Part shown: piece by piece, positions 7,982 through 13,857 of the stretch
Layout of the letters: every line of letters starts with the position of its first letter
How positions within the stretch are numbered: position 1 is the first letter of the stretch
Source: W11650 sp963545585
Lineage (GTDB): Bacteria > Bacillota > Clostridia > Lachnospirales > Vallitaleaceae
Assembly: GCA_963545585.1 (NCBI GenBank)
Contig: CAUUKX010000039.1
Location: forward strand, 1 to 17,808
Direction: 5' to 3'
DNA length: 17,808 bases
Position numbers and translations under genes: made by a program
Notes under the pieces: generated by a model
Told to the model about the DNA's origin: nothing
Databases searched by the model: none
The model's input: the letters and a program-made list of their open reading frames with translations, nothing else

Positions 7982-8233
7982 ATGAAGTATATTGAGTTAT
8001 TAGATAAAAAAAATAAAGGAATGATTATGCGATTAAATGGAAAAGAGCAATTTGTTTATGAAAAAGGAATTGGCTGGAAAAGATCAGCTCTATTTTTAGA
8101 TTACTCTTGGCCAGAAAGCAATTTATATGACCTATATAAAGAAATATCAGAAAAACAGGCTATGAAGAAAATTGCGATTTTAGAGCAGAAAATAGATTCA
8201 TCCGTTTTAAGCCAGAAGAAAGCAAGTAGTTAG
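7982..8233 (+). CDS. Unknown small protein, copy 3 of the tandem family
   Basis: An 83-residue paralogue nearly identical to copy 1. The only internal change is K for E at residue 10, and the C-terminus is ASS instead of EY because the repeat ends inside the last codons (about 8222). The same GGAG ribosome site precedes it at 7967-7970. It is the last of the array and is followed 28 bp later by a strong terminator. The three genes may therefore form one transcript ending at 8299. No promoter is evident between 6905 and 7040. As for the other copies, I do not recognise the family. Confidence 0.7.
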   Translation: MKYIELLDKKNKGMIMRLNGKEQFVYEKGIGWKRSALFLDYSWPESNLYDLYKEISEKQAMKKIAILEQKIDSSVLSQKKASS

Positions 8234-8261
8234 ACAGAAATGACAACGACAATTAACATCA

Positions 8262-8299
8262 AAAATAAAACTCCAGAGATACCGCTGGAGTTTTATTTT
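8262..8299 (+). terminator. Strong bidirectional terminator after the tandem array
   Basis: A perfect 15-bp stem is formed by AAAATAAAACTCCAG (8262-8276) and CTGGAGTTTTATTTT (8285-8299), with an 8-nt loop. The CTCCAG/CTGGAG core is flanked by A and T tracts on both strands, so it can end transcription in either direction. It closes the three-gene array. Confidence 0.85.
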
Positions 8300-8415
8300 A
8301 GGTGTACTGTTTAGATACATTCTCATTCTTGCCTATAACTATAGTAGCACATAAAAATGATGCTGTAAATAATTTTTACCAAATAATTTATTTTTTAAGA
8401 AAAGCCAAAAAAGTA

Positions 8416-8444
8416 TTGACAAACGAATATACATCTGATAAAAT
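8416..8444 (+). promoter_or_regulatory. Near-consensus promoter of the small-gene cassette
   Basis: TTGACA at 8416-8421 and TAAAAT at 8439-8444 are separated by 17 bp. The predicted start is about 8451, giving a very short leader before the AGAGAGG ribosome site (8456-8462) of the 33-codon gene. Confidence 0.7.
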
Positions 8445-8467
8445 AATAATCAGAAAGAGAGGTAAAA

Positions 8468-8569
8468 ATGAGCAAAAAGAAAAGCGTTATTGGTAATTAT
8501 TTTAATCAATTTAATAATTTCCCTTATAGGGTTGGCAAAAGCAATAGCCCAGTAAATAATCCTTTATAA
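8468..8569 (+). CDS. 33-residue peptide, unknown
   Basis: Reads MSKKKSVIGNYFNQFNNF, then PYRVGKSNSPVNNPL and a TAA stop. It has a clear ribosome site (AGAGAGG, 5-nt spacing) and lies about 17 nt after the predicted transcription start, so translation is likely. It is basic at the N-terminus and rich in Asn and aromatic residues, with no membrane segment. It could be a leader peptide, a signalling peptide or a small regulator; nothing identifies it. It is the first of three short genes before a terminator. Confidence 0.45.
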   Translation: MSKKKSVIGNYFNQFNNFPYRVGKSNSPVNNPL

Positions 8570-8603
8570 TGATGTAATATCATAAATTGCTCATTAAAAC
8601 AAG

Positions 8604-8768
8604 ATGGAATATTCTCAAAGAATGACATTGATTAGCGCAATCACCACGTTGAATTTGCTGAATTCGTTTATTCGAAATCTATGGCTGTTTGTTTTCACAA
8701 TAGTATTATGTATGATTTTGATTTACTATTTAGGAAAGGAGATTTATGGAAAAAAAAGTAAAAATTAA
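8604..8768 (+). CDS. 54-residue single-span membrane peptide, unknown
   Basis: The protein starts MEYSQRMTLISAITTLNLLN. A hydrophobic segment at about 28-43 (LWLFVFTIVLCMILIY) follows, and the end is basic (GKEIYGKKSKN). One membrane span with a positively charged C-terminus resembles small membrane-acting toxins or holin-like peptides, but no family is recognised. It overlaps the next gene by 23 nt in another frame, which suggests translational coupling. No convincing ribosome site precedes the ATG, and this is the main doubt. A start at the internal ATG (8622) is an alternative. Confidence 0.4.
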   Translation: MEYSQRMTLISAITTLNLLNSFIRNLWLFVFTIVLCMILIYYLGKEIYGKKSKN

Positions 8769-8913
8769 ATCAGCAAACATCATAATAAGAGTTGAGGAAA
8801 GCCAAAAAAAGAAATTTGAAAAAGCGGCAGAAGAGTCTGAAAAATTTCTAAGTCGTTGGATAAGAGATGTTTTGGAAAAAGAAGCAGAAAAGGTATTAAA
8901 AAATAAAAGCTAA
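8746..8913 (+). CDS. Ribbon-helix-helix DNA-binding protein (Arc/MetJ-like)
   Basis: A 55-residue protein with an AAAGGAG ribosome site at 8735-8741. The strand SANIIIRVEESQ is followed by helix KKKFEKAAEESE and helix FLSRWIRDVLEKEAEKVL. This is the classic ribbon-helix-helix pattern (I-x-[IV]-R-V, then K-x-x-x-E-x-A-A-E, then L-S-x-W-I-R-x-x-L). Such proteins bind DNA as dimers and act as antitoxins, plasmid or transposon regulators, or mobilisation accessory factors. Its overlap with a membrane peptide gene, and the cassette's own promoter, suit an autoregulated pair. A 5-bp inverted repeat around 8570-8584 (ATGAT/ATCAT) is a weak operator candidate. The gene ends 20 bp before a terminator. 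Confidence 0.7.
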   Translation: MEKKVKIKSANIIIRVEESQKKKFEKAAEESEKFLSRWIRDVLEKEAEKVLKNKS

Positions 8914-8932
8914 ATAATAATGGTATTTTTTG

Positions 8933-8974
8933 AATAAAACTCCGACAATTAAAATTACTGGAGTTTTATTTTTT
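8933..8974 (+). terminator. Terminator closing the small-gene cassette
   Basis: AATAAAACTCC (8933-8943) pairs perfectly with GGAGTTTTATT (8960-8970), followed by more T residues. The loop is 16 nt. The arms are almost the same sequence as in the terminator at 8262-8299, so the cassette is bracketed by copies of one element. Confidence 0.75.
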
Positions 8975-9144
8975 ATGGTCGGTACTATAAAACTGCAAAA
9001 ACCTTATTTTCCATGGGCAGGATTAAGAAAAAATCCAGTATTTTAGAGAAAAAGACTTCTATATGAAACAAACGGGAATATTTATTTTGGAAATTTGTCG
9101 GCAAAAAAATTATCATTTTTTATTTGTTTTTTCTAAAAAAAGAA

Positions 9145-9348
9145 TATAATATAGATGCCAACAAAGATTATATTTATAGAAAGGAAGATAGGCCGTCCGG
9201 GGTAAAAACCAAAGTCGTCCAGTATTGATGGTGCACAGAAAATTCGCACCGATTCGGCCGGAAAACAAAACTTTGCAAAAGATAGGTTGCGCCTATGCCC
9301 GATTGTCTTACGAAAAAGAATAAGCTATAATTCAGGCAAAACATGCCT
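9145..9348 (+). ncRNA. Hairpin-rich gene-free stretch, possible structured RNA
   Basis: The gap 8975-9461 holds no convincing gene. Within it a TATAAT at 9145-9150 (no good -35) precedes a GC-richer island that can fold. GGCCG (9191-9195) pairs with CGGCC (9255-9259) and encloses GGTGC (9230-9234) with GCACC (9246-9250). Further hairpins are ATAGG/CCTAT (9282-9286, 9292-9296) and AGGCA/TGCCT (9334-9338, 9344-9348). I recognise no riboswitch or known RNA family in it. It lies 115-300 bp upstream of the metal-transport promoter. A decayed coding region is the alternative. Confidence 0.3.
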
Positions 9349-9461
9349 AATTCCTTGAAATGTGAAATAATTATGGGTTGATAAATGACGGATTTCGACA
9401 AAGTATAAACTCAACTTTCCTATGTCATGCAAAAATAGTGTAAATTTATTTTAAAAAAAAC

Positions 9462-9490
9462 TTGACAAGCGAGGGAATCTTTTATATGAT
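9462..9490 (+). promoter_or_regulatory. Promoter of the tro metal-transport operon
   Basis: TTGACA at 9462-9467 and TATGAT at 9485-9490 with a 17-bp spacer, preceded by an A/T tract at about 9445-9460 that could act as an UP element. It points to troA, and its -10 box lies inside the palindromic operator. Confidence 0.8.
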
Positions 9491-9512
9491 AACGAATATC
9501 ATTATCATATAA
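9482..9512 (+). promoter_or_regulatory. Fur-like operator overlapping the tro -10 box
   Basis: TTATATGATAA (9482-9492) and TTATCATATAA (9502-9512) form a perfect 11-bp inverted repeat with a 9-bp centre. The 19 bases at 9488-9506 match the classical Fur box GATAATGATAATCATTATC at 16 positions. Binding would cover the -10 element and block transcription. A Fur-family (Fur, Zur, PerR) or DtxR-family repressor could use it; the sequence favours Fur. Confidence 0.75.
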
Positions 9513-9513
9513 A

Positions 9514-9547
9514 AAGGAGGAAGTATTTGCAGATTAGATTAGCCTGA
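9514..9547 (+). promoter_or_regulatory. Strong ribosome site with a six-codon mini-ORF in the tro leader
   Basis: A perfect AAGGAGG (9514-9520) is followed 6 nt later by TTG CAG ATT AGA TTA GCC TGA (9527-9547). No longer frame starts there, and troA begins about 120 nt downstream with a poor ribosome site of its own. It may be a leader peptide, a ribosome standby site, or the relic of a lost gene start. Confidence 0.35.
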
Positions 9548-9663
9548 AAAACTCCGTTTTAAGTTTTACTCAAATGTAAATGGGATGATTTGGGAAATGG
9601 TAAAGCTGGAAAGATTACGGATTTCGCTTTTACTGGCGCAGAACGGATCAATCCAGTTCGGGA

Positions 9664-10677
9664 ATGTCAAGCGTTAAACTGCAAAGAAAAAAGAAAATGA
9701 ATCAACAAGCAAACAACCAACAATGGAAAGGTTTTGCCCGGCTAAGAAAGGCGAGCGCGCTGTTCTTGGCTCTTTTTTTGATGATTGGCCTTGCTGCCTG
9801 CGGGCAGCCGGCGGCGAACGGAGAAAAGAAGGCGGACACGGCGAATAAGAAGTTTAATGTCGTAGCAACTTCCACCATGCTGACAGATTTAGCCAAAATT
9901 ATTGGCGGCGATAAGGCCGAGGTCAATGGTCTGATGGCGGCCGGCGTTGACCCGCACTTATATCAGCCGACGGCGGGCGATGTGGCCAAGCTTCAGGCAG
10001 CCGATATGGTGGTTATCAATGGACTGCATTTAGAGGGTCAGATGGGCGAGGTTTTTTCCAAACTGACAGAAGCTAACAAGCTGGTGGCGGAAGTTGGCGA
10101 AACCATTCCGGTTGAGGAGCGGCTGCCCTTTGCCGAGTCAATTTATGACCCGCATATTTGGTTCAGTGTGCCGAACTGGAAGTTGGCGGCCAGAAATGTA
10201 ACCGATACTTACGTTAAGCTGAGTGAAAAAGACAAGGATTACTTTGAAGCCAATTATGAAAAATACATTAAGGAACTGGATGAATTGGATAGCTATATCC
10301 GTGCCCAGATTGAGAGTCTGCCGGAGCAGTCAAGGAAGCTGATTACGGCGCACGATGCATTTAACTATTTTGGCAAGGAATATCATTTTGAAGTTATCGG
10401 TTTGCAGGGCATTTCGACCGAATCCGAGGCGGCGACCTCTGATGTGGCTGATTTGGCAGATTATATCGTGAAAAATAAGATTAAAGCGATTTTTGTCGAA
10501 TCCTCCGTGCCGAAAAAGAATATTGAAGCCTTGCAGGAAGCTGTTAAGGCCAAAGGCTTTGACGTCCAAATCGGCGGCGAGCTATATTCCGATTCGCTGG
10601 GTGTGGGCGAGGACGGCACCTATATCGGTATGTTTAAGGCTAATATCAATACTATTGTCAGTGCGTTGAAAGATTAA
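9664..10677 (+). CDS. troA: TroA-like metal-binding lipoprotein of an ABC importer
   Basis: Extracellular cluster-9/A-I solute-binding protein that delivers Zn, Mn or Fe(II) to the TroBCD importer. A signal peptide (hydrophobic at about 31-44) ends in the lipobox LAAC with Cys46. Candidate metal ligands are His98 (VDPHLYQP), His164 (DPHIWFS), His230 (TAHDAFNYF) and Asp310 (GGELYSDSLG). Their spacing (66, 66, 80) almost equals that of Treponema TroA (His68, His133, His199, Asp279, from memory). The blocks GLQGISTESEA, IFVESSVPKKNIEAL and YIGMFKANINTIVSAL are also TroA-like. No His-rich loop is present, which argues against a strict ZnuA. The start is uncertain: the ATG at 9697 gives a more normal signal peptide (Cys35), and neither ATG has a good ribosome site. 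Confidence 0.92.
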   Translation: MSSVKLQRKKKMNQQANNQQWKGFARLRKASALFLALFLMIGLAACGQPAANGEKKADTANKKFNVVATSTMLTDLAKIIGGDKAEVNGLMAAGVDPHLYQPTAGDVAKLQAADMVVINGLHLEGQMGEVFSKLTEANKLVAEVGETIPVEERLPFAESIYDPHIWFSVPNWKLAARNVTDTYVKLSEKDKDYFEANYEKYIKELDELDSYIRAQIESLPEQSRKLITAHDAFNYFGKEYHFEVIGLQGISTESEAATSDVADLADYIVKNKIKAIFVESSVPKKNIEALQEAVKAKGFDVQIGGELYSDSLGVGEDGTYIGMFKANINTIVSALKD

Positions 10678-10709
10678 CCTAACAGTTGGTGAAACCTTAT
10701 TCGCGCTTG

Positions 10710-10754
10710 CCGGCGCTGGCCTGTCTGTTCTTGGGAGAGACTGGCCAGCGCCGG
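10710..10754 (+). promoter_or_regulatory. Strong intercistronic hairpin between troA and troB
   Basis: CCGGCGCTGGCC (10710-10721) and GGCCAGCGCCGG (10743-10754) form a perfect 12-bp GC-rich stem with a 21-nt loop, 33 nt after the troA stop. There is no T-run, so it is not a standard terminator. It more likely protects the 3' end of troA mRNA and lowers expression of troBCD relative to the binding protein. Confidence 0.6.
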
Positions 10755-10835
10755 GCGTTTGCGGGAAGTCTTAGCAAGCATAAATATCTGCCTGTCGGAA
10801 CTGGGGAACAAATAAAAATGGAATAGGGGCATAAA

Positions 10836-11576
10836 ATGGAGAAAGAAACGAAGTATATTATCAATGTCGAGGATATGACAGTGGCATATCAGATTAAACC
10901 GGTGCTGTGGGATGTTGATTTCCGAGTGCCGGAGGGGGTTTTGATGGCGGTAATCGGGCCGAACGGCGCAGGGAAGTCGACTTTGATTAAGGCGATGCTG
11001 GGGCTGTTAAAGCCAGTTTCGGGCACGGTTCTTTTTTGGGGAAAACCCTATCACAGTGAGCGGAAAAGAATCGGCTATGTGCCGCAGCGGGGGAGCGTCG
11101 ATTGGGACTTTCCGACGACGGTCTTAGATGTGGTTTGTATGGGGCGCTACGGTGCGGCTGGCTGGATTAAGCGGATCAGCAAAGCCGATAAGCAGATAGC
11201 GCTGGAGGCGCTGGATAAGGTCGGGATGCTGGAGTTTAAAAACCGGCAAATCAGCCAGTTGTCCGGCGGTCAGCAGCAGAGAGTCTTTCTGGCGCGGGCC
11301 TTAGCGCAGGATGCCGAGGTTTATTTTATGGACGAGCCTTTTCAGGGGGTGGATGCCCGGACGGAAAAGGCGGTGATTGATATTTTAAAGAGACTCCGCG
11401 ATAACGGCAAAACGGTGGTGGTGGTTCATCATGATTTGCAGACGGTGCCGGAGTATTTTGACTGGGTAACGCTTTTAAATATTCAGCTGATTGCCAGCGG
11501 GCCGACAGCGGAGGTTTTTACCGAAGAAAATCTGAAAAAGACCTATCGCACGACCGGCGAGGCGATAAAGGAGTAG
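10836..11576 (+). CDS. troB: ATPase subunit of the Tro-type metal importer
   Basis: A 246-residue cytoplasmic ABC ATPase that powers the importer. It shows Walker A GPNGAGKST (41-49), Q-loop in YVPQRGSVDWDFP (about 81-93), signature LSGGQQQR (142-149), Walker B VYFMDEPFQG with Asp166/Glu167, and the H-loop His199 in VVVVHHDL. The Q-loop sequence (R-x-x-x-D-W-D-F-P) is typical of Mn/Zn/Fe(II) importers of the MntB/TroB/SitB type. GGGG at 10826-10829 is the likely ribosome site. The gap of 158 bp from troA contains a strong hairpin and no clear promoter. The permease gene troC starts 2 nt after its stop. Confidence 0.93.
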   Translation: MEKETKYIINVEDMTVAYQIKPVLWDVDFRVPEGVLMAVIGPNGAGKSTLIKAMLGLLKPVSGTVLFWGKPYHSERKRIGYVPQRGSVDWDFPTTVLDVVCMGRYGAAGWIKRISKADKQIALEALDKVGMLEFKNRQISQLSGGQQQRVFLARALAQDAEVYFMDEPFQGVDARTEKAVIDILKRLRDNGKTVVVVHHDLQTVPEYFDWVTLLNIQLIASGPTAEVFTEENLKKTYRTTGEAIKE

Positions 11577-11578
11577 TT

Positions 11579-12709
11579 ATGGCAAGTATTTTTTCGGACT
11601 ATACGACGCAGATTGTTTCCGCAGGGGCGACTTTGCTGGGAGTTTCGGCCGGGGTTTTAGGCTGTTTTATTGTCCTGAAAAAAGAATCGCTGGTGGGCGA
11701 CGCCATTTCCCATGCCGCTTTACCGGGGATTTGTCTGGCCTTCCTTTTGCTGGGGACAAAAGACCTGTCCTTGTTTTTATTGGGTGCGCTGGCGGCCGGA
11801 CTGCTGTCGATGCTGATTGTCCGGACGGTGGTAAAATATTCCAAGATTAAGTTTGACAGTGCGTTAGCTATTGTTCTGTCCGCTTTTTTTGGGTTGGGTC
11901 TGGTTTTTCTGACCTATATTCAGCGGATTCCCAATTCCAATCAGGCGGGCATGGAAAAGTTTATTTTTGGTCAGGCCTCGACCATGCTGAGGCGTGAGGT
12001 TTATCAGCTGCTGGCGGTGGGGATTATTTTGCTGGTTTTGATTGTTTTGTTTTGGAAAGAGTTAAAGCTGTATGTTTTTAATCCGGAATATGCCGACAGC
12101 TTGGGTTTTTCCACCAAGCGCATCAGCCTGCTCTTAGTTTTGATGACGGTGTTGGCAGTGGTGGCCGGTTTGCAGACAGTGGGCGTTATTTTAATGAGTG
12201 CCATGTTGATTTCGCCGGCAGTCGGCGCCCGGCAGTGGACAGACCGCCTGTCGGTCATGGTAGTTTTGGCCGGATTTTTTGGCGGAGTGTCGGGCCTTTT
12301 GGGGACGCTTGTCAGTTCGTCTATTCGCAATATGCCGACCGGGCCGTCGGTGGTGCTGGTACTAAGCGCCTTTGTGCTGCTGAGTTTGATTTTTGCCCCG
12401 AACCGTGGACTGCTGTGGCGGCAGATTCGGCATGTGCAAAATATTAAAAGCATCGGCCGGGATAAGGTGTTGATGAACTTATATTATTTGTCTTTGCAGC
12501 ATCAAATGCCGCATGCTCACTCGCTGGATGCGATTGGTCTTGGCCGGGAGAAAGGAAAAGAAAAGCATTTTCGCCGGGTTTTGGATAAATTAGTGGAAGA
12601 CGGGTTTGCGGTGAAGGAAAAGCCGGATTATTACCGGATTACCGATAAGGGACGGGAGCATTTAGCGGAAAATGGACTAATCGAGGGGGTAAAGCATGGT
12701 TTACTTTGA
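11579..12709 (+). CDS. troC: Metal ABC transporter permease with C-terminal winged-helix domain
   Basis: A 376-residue inner-membrane permease of the ABC-3 family. Residues 10-275 hold 7-9 hydrophobic segments and the family motifs ESLVGDAISHAALPG (36-50), FNPEYADSLGF (167-177) and VGVILMSAMLISPAVGAR (201-218). A typical permease ends near residue 280. Here about 95 more residues follow. At 296-366 they form a winged-helix-like unit: helix KVLMNLYYLSL, helix KHFRRVLDKLVEDGF, wing VKEKPDYYRITDKGREHL. This resembles the DNA-binding part of DtxR/MarR-type regulators. AAGGAG at 11568-11573 fixes the start, and the gene overlaps troD by 14 nt. The added domain suggests a built-in sensor or a releasable regulator, as in Chlamydia YtgC-R; that role is inference. 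Confidence 0.92.
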   Translation: MASIFSDYTTQIVSAGATLLGVSAGVLGCFIVLKKESLVGDAISHAALPGICLAFLLLGTKDLSLFLLGALAAGLLSMLIVRTVVKYSKIKFDSALAIVLSAFFGLGLVFLTYIQRIPNSNQAGMEKFIFGQASTMLRREVYQLLAVGIILLVLIVLFWKELKLYVFNPEYADSLGFSTKRISLLLVLMTVLAVVAGLQTVGVILMSAMLISPAVGARQWTDRLSVMVVLAGFFGGVSGLLGTLVSSSIRNMPTGPSVVLVLSAFVLLSLIFAPNRGLLWRQIRHVQNIKSIGRDKVLMNLYYLSLQHQMPHAHSLDAIGLGREKGKEKHFRRVLDKLVEDGFAVKEKPDYYRITDKGREHLAENGLIEGVKHGLL

Positions 12710-13811
12710 GATTCAGTTAATCGCAGTGGTAGTGGTTGCAGCCTGTGCGATTCCGGGCGTTTTTTTGATTTTGCGGCAAATGGCAATGATGACAGATGCC
12801 ATCAGCCATACAGTGCTGTTAGGGATTGTTTTGGCGTTTTTTATGACGATGGATTTAGGGTCGCCCTTTTTGATTGTCGGAGCGGCGCTGATGGGGATTT
12901 TTACGGTTTATTTTACCGAGGTGCTGAACCGGACAAAACAGATGGCGGAGGATTCGGCGATTGGCATCGTCTTTCCGTTTTTGTTCAGTATTGCCATTGT
13001 GCTGATTTCGCTGTTTGCCCGCAATGTTCATTTGGATGTTCGCTGCGTGCTCTTGGGTGAGCTGGTGTTCGCACCGTCTTACCGGCTGGTGATTGGCGGA
13101 GTTGACTTAGGGCCGCGCGCCCTGTATACAATGGGCACGATTTTGCTGATTAATTTGGGCTTTGTTGTAGTTTTCTTTAAGGAATTGAAATTAACGACTT
13201 TTGATGAGAATTTAGCAGCAGCGCTGGGATTTGCGCCGGTGTTTCTGCATTATGCGCTGATGACAGTGGTGTCGGTAACGGCGGTCGGCGCATTTGAGGC
13301 GGTTGGCTCGGTGCTGGTCATTGCCTTTATGATTGGGCCGGCAGCAACGGCTTATCTGCTGAGCAATGATATTAAAAAGCTTTTGCTGCTCAGTGTTTTG
13401 ATTGGGGCATTTAATGCTATTATCGGCTTTTGGCTGGCGATGTGGATTGATGTGTCGATTTCCGGCATGATGGCAGTGGTAACAGGGCTGACGTTTGGTC
13501 TGGTCTTTATTTTCGGCAAAGACGGTTTAGTGGCGATTGCCCGTCGGCGCAAGCAGCAGGAAAGAGATTTTGCCGATTTGACCATGCTTTTTCATATTTT
13601 CCGGCATGAAAACAGTCCACGGGCGGAGATTGAAAACGGAATGGATACGATTTCCAAGCATCTGAATTGGAAAGAGGCTAAGATTACTGCCCGGGCGGCT
13701 GACCTAATCGGCAAAGGCTTTTTGGTCAAGGAAAATAATCAGCTGATTCTAACCGAAGCCGGCCGGAATTACACCAAGGCCAGCTTTGCATCATGGATTC
13801 AGGCAAGATAA
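12696..13811 (+). CDS. troD: Second metal ABC permease, also with C-terminal winged-helix domain
   Basis: A 371-residue ABC-3 family permease, the partner of TroC in the membrane channel. Motifs MMTDAISHTVLLGIVLAF (31-48), FDENLAAALGF (169-179) and GSVLVIAFMIGPAATAYLL (204-222) are visible, with 7-9 hydrophobic segments to about residue 275. A cytoplasmic tail of about 90 residues (282-371) follows. It shows helix DLTMLFHIFRHEN, helix ISKHLNWKEAKITARAADLI and wing GFLVKENNQLILTEAGRNY, a winged-helix pattern parallel to that of TroC but diverged in sequence. GAGGGGG at 12683-12689 is the ribosome site, within troC. A terminator follows 16 bp after the stop, so troABCD is complete and no regulator gene is attached. 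Confidence 0.92.
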   Translation: MVYFEIQLIAVVVVAACAIPGVFLILRQMAMMTDAISHTVLLGIVLAFFMTMDLGSPFLIVGAALMGIFTVYFTEVLNRTKQMAEDSAIGIVFPFLFSIAIVLISLFARNVHLDVRCVLLGELVFAPSYRLVIGGVDLGPRALYTMGTILLINLGFVVVFFKELKLTTFDENLAAALGFAPVFLHYALMTVVSVTAVGAFEAVGSVLVIAFMIGPAATAYLLSNDIKKLLLLSVLIGAFNAIIGFWLAMWIDVSISGMMAVVTGLTFGLVFIFGKDGLVAIARRRKQQERDFADLTMLFHIFRHENSPRAEIENGMDTISKHLNWKEAKITARAADLIGKGFLVKENNQLILTEAGRNYTKASFASWIQAR

Positions 13812-13826
13812 GAAAAAGAAATAAAG

Positions 13827-13855
13827 AAGCGCCGGTACATTGCCCGGCGCTTTTT
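13827..13855 (+). terminator. Bidirectional terminator between tro operon and J-domain gene
   Basis: AAGCGCCGG (13827-13835) pairs with CCGGCGCTT (13844-13852), with an 8-nt loop and a run of T. It lies between the troD stop and the stop of the convergent minus-strand gene and can serve both; in the minus direction the T tract is interrupted. Confidence 0.9.
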
Positions 13856-13857
13856 AG

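Larger units (their letters stand above)
7021..8222 (+). repeat. Three-copy tandem repeat with mosaic structure (period about 470 bp)
   Basis: The segment 7163-7487 recurs at 7635-7959 (offset 472, one mismatch noticed), and its first 118 bp recur again at 8105-8222 (offset 470 from copy 2). The 5' block 7021-7162 of copy 1 recurs at 7963-8104 with only two or three changes, whereas copy 2 has a diverged 5' block. The array thus reads A-R-B-R-A-R', where R is the shared 3' half plus spacer. Near-identity over more than 300 bp implies recent duplication or gene conversion. Confidence 0.9.

Noticed and set aside
8302..8496. 64-codon ORF beginning just after the terminator
   Set aside because: It has no ribosome site, spans the promoter at 8416-8444, and overlaps the better-supported 33-codon gene in another frame.
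9185..9300. Known manganese (yybP-ykoY) or cobalamin riboswitch
   Set aside because: The conserved loops of these families are not found in the hairpin island.
9174..9401. Minus-strand 75-codon ORF
   Set aside because: It has no ribosome site, its composition is Phe/Ser-rich and non-protein-like, and it runs through the hairpin-forming island.
9597..9677. 26-codon ORF overlapping the troA start as a gene
   Set aside because: No properly spaced ribosome site precedes it and no domain is visible; kept only as a remark in the leader finding.
12004..12453. 149-codon minus-strand frame under troC
   Set aside because: It is antisense to a clear permease, with Thr/Ser/Lys-rich content and no ribosome site.
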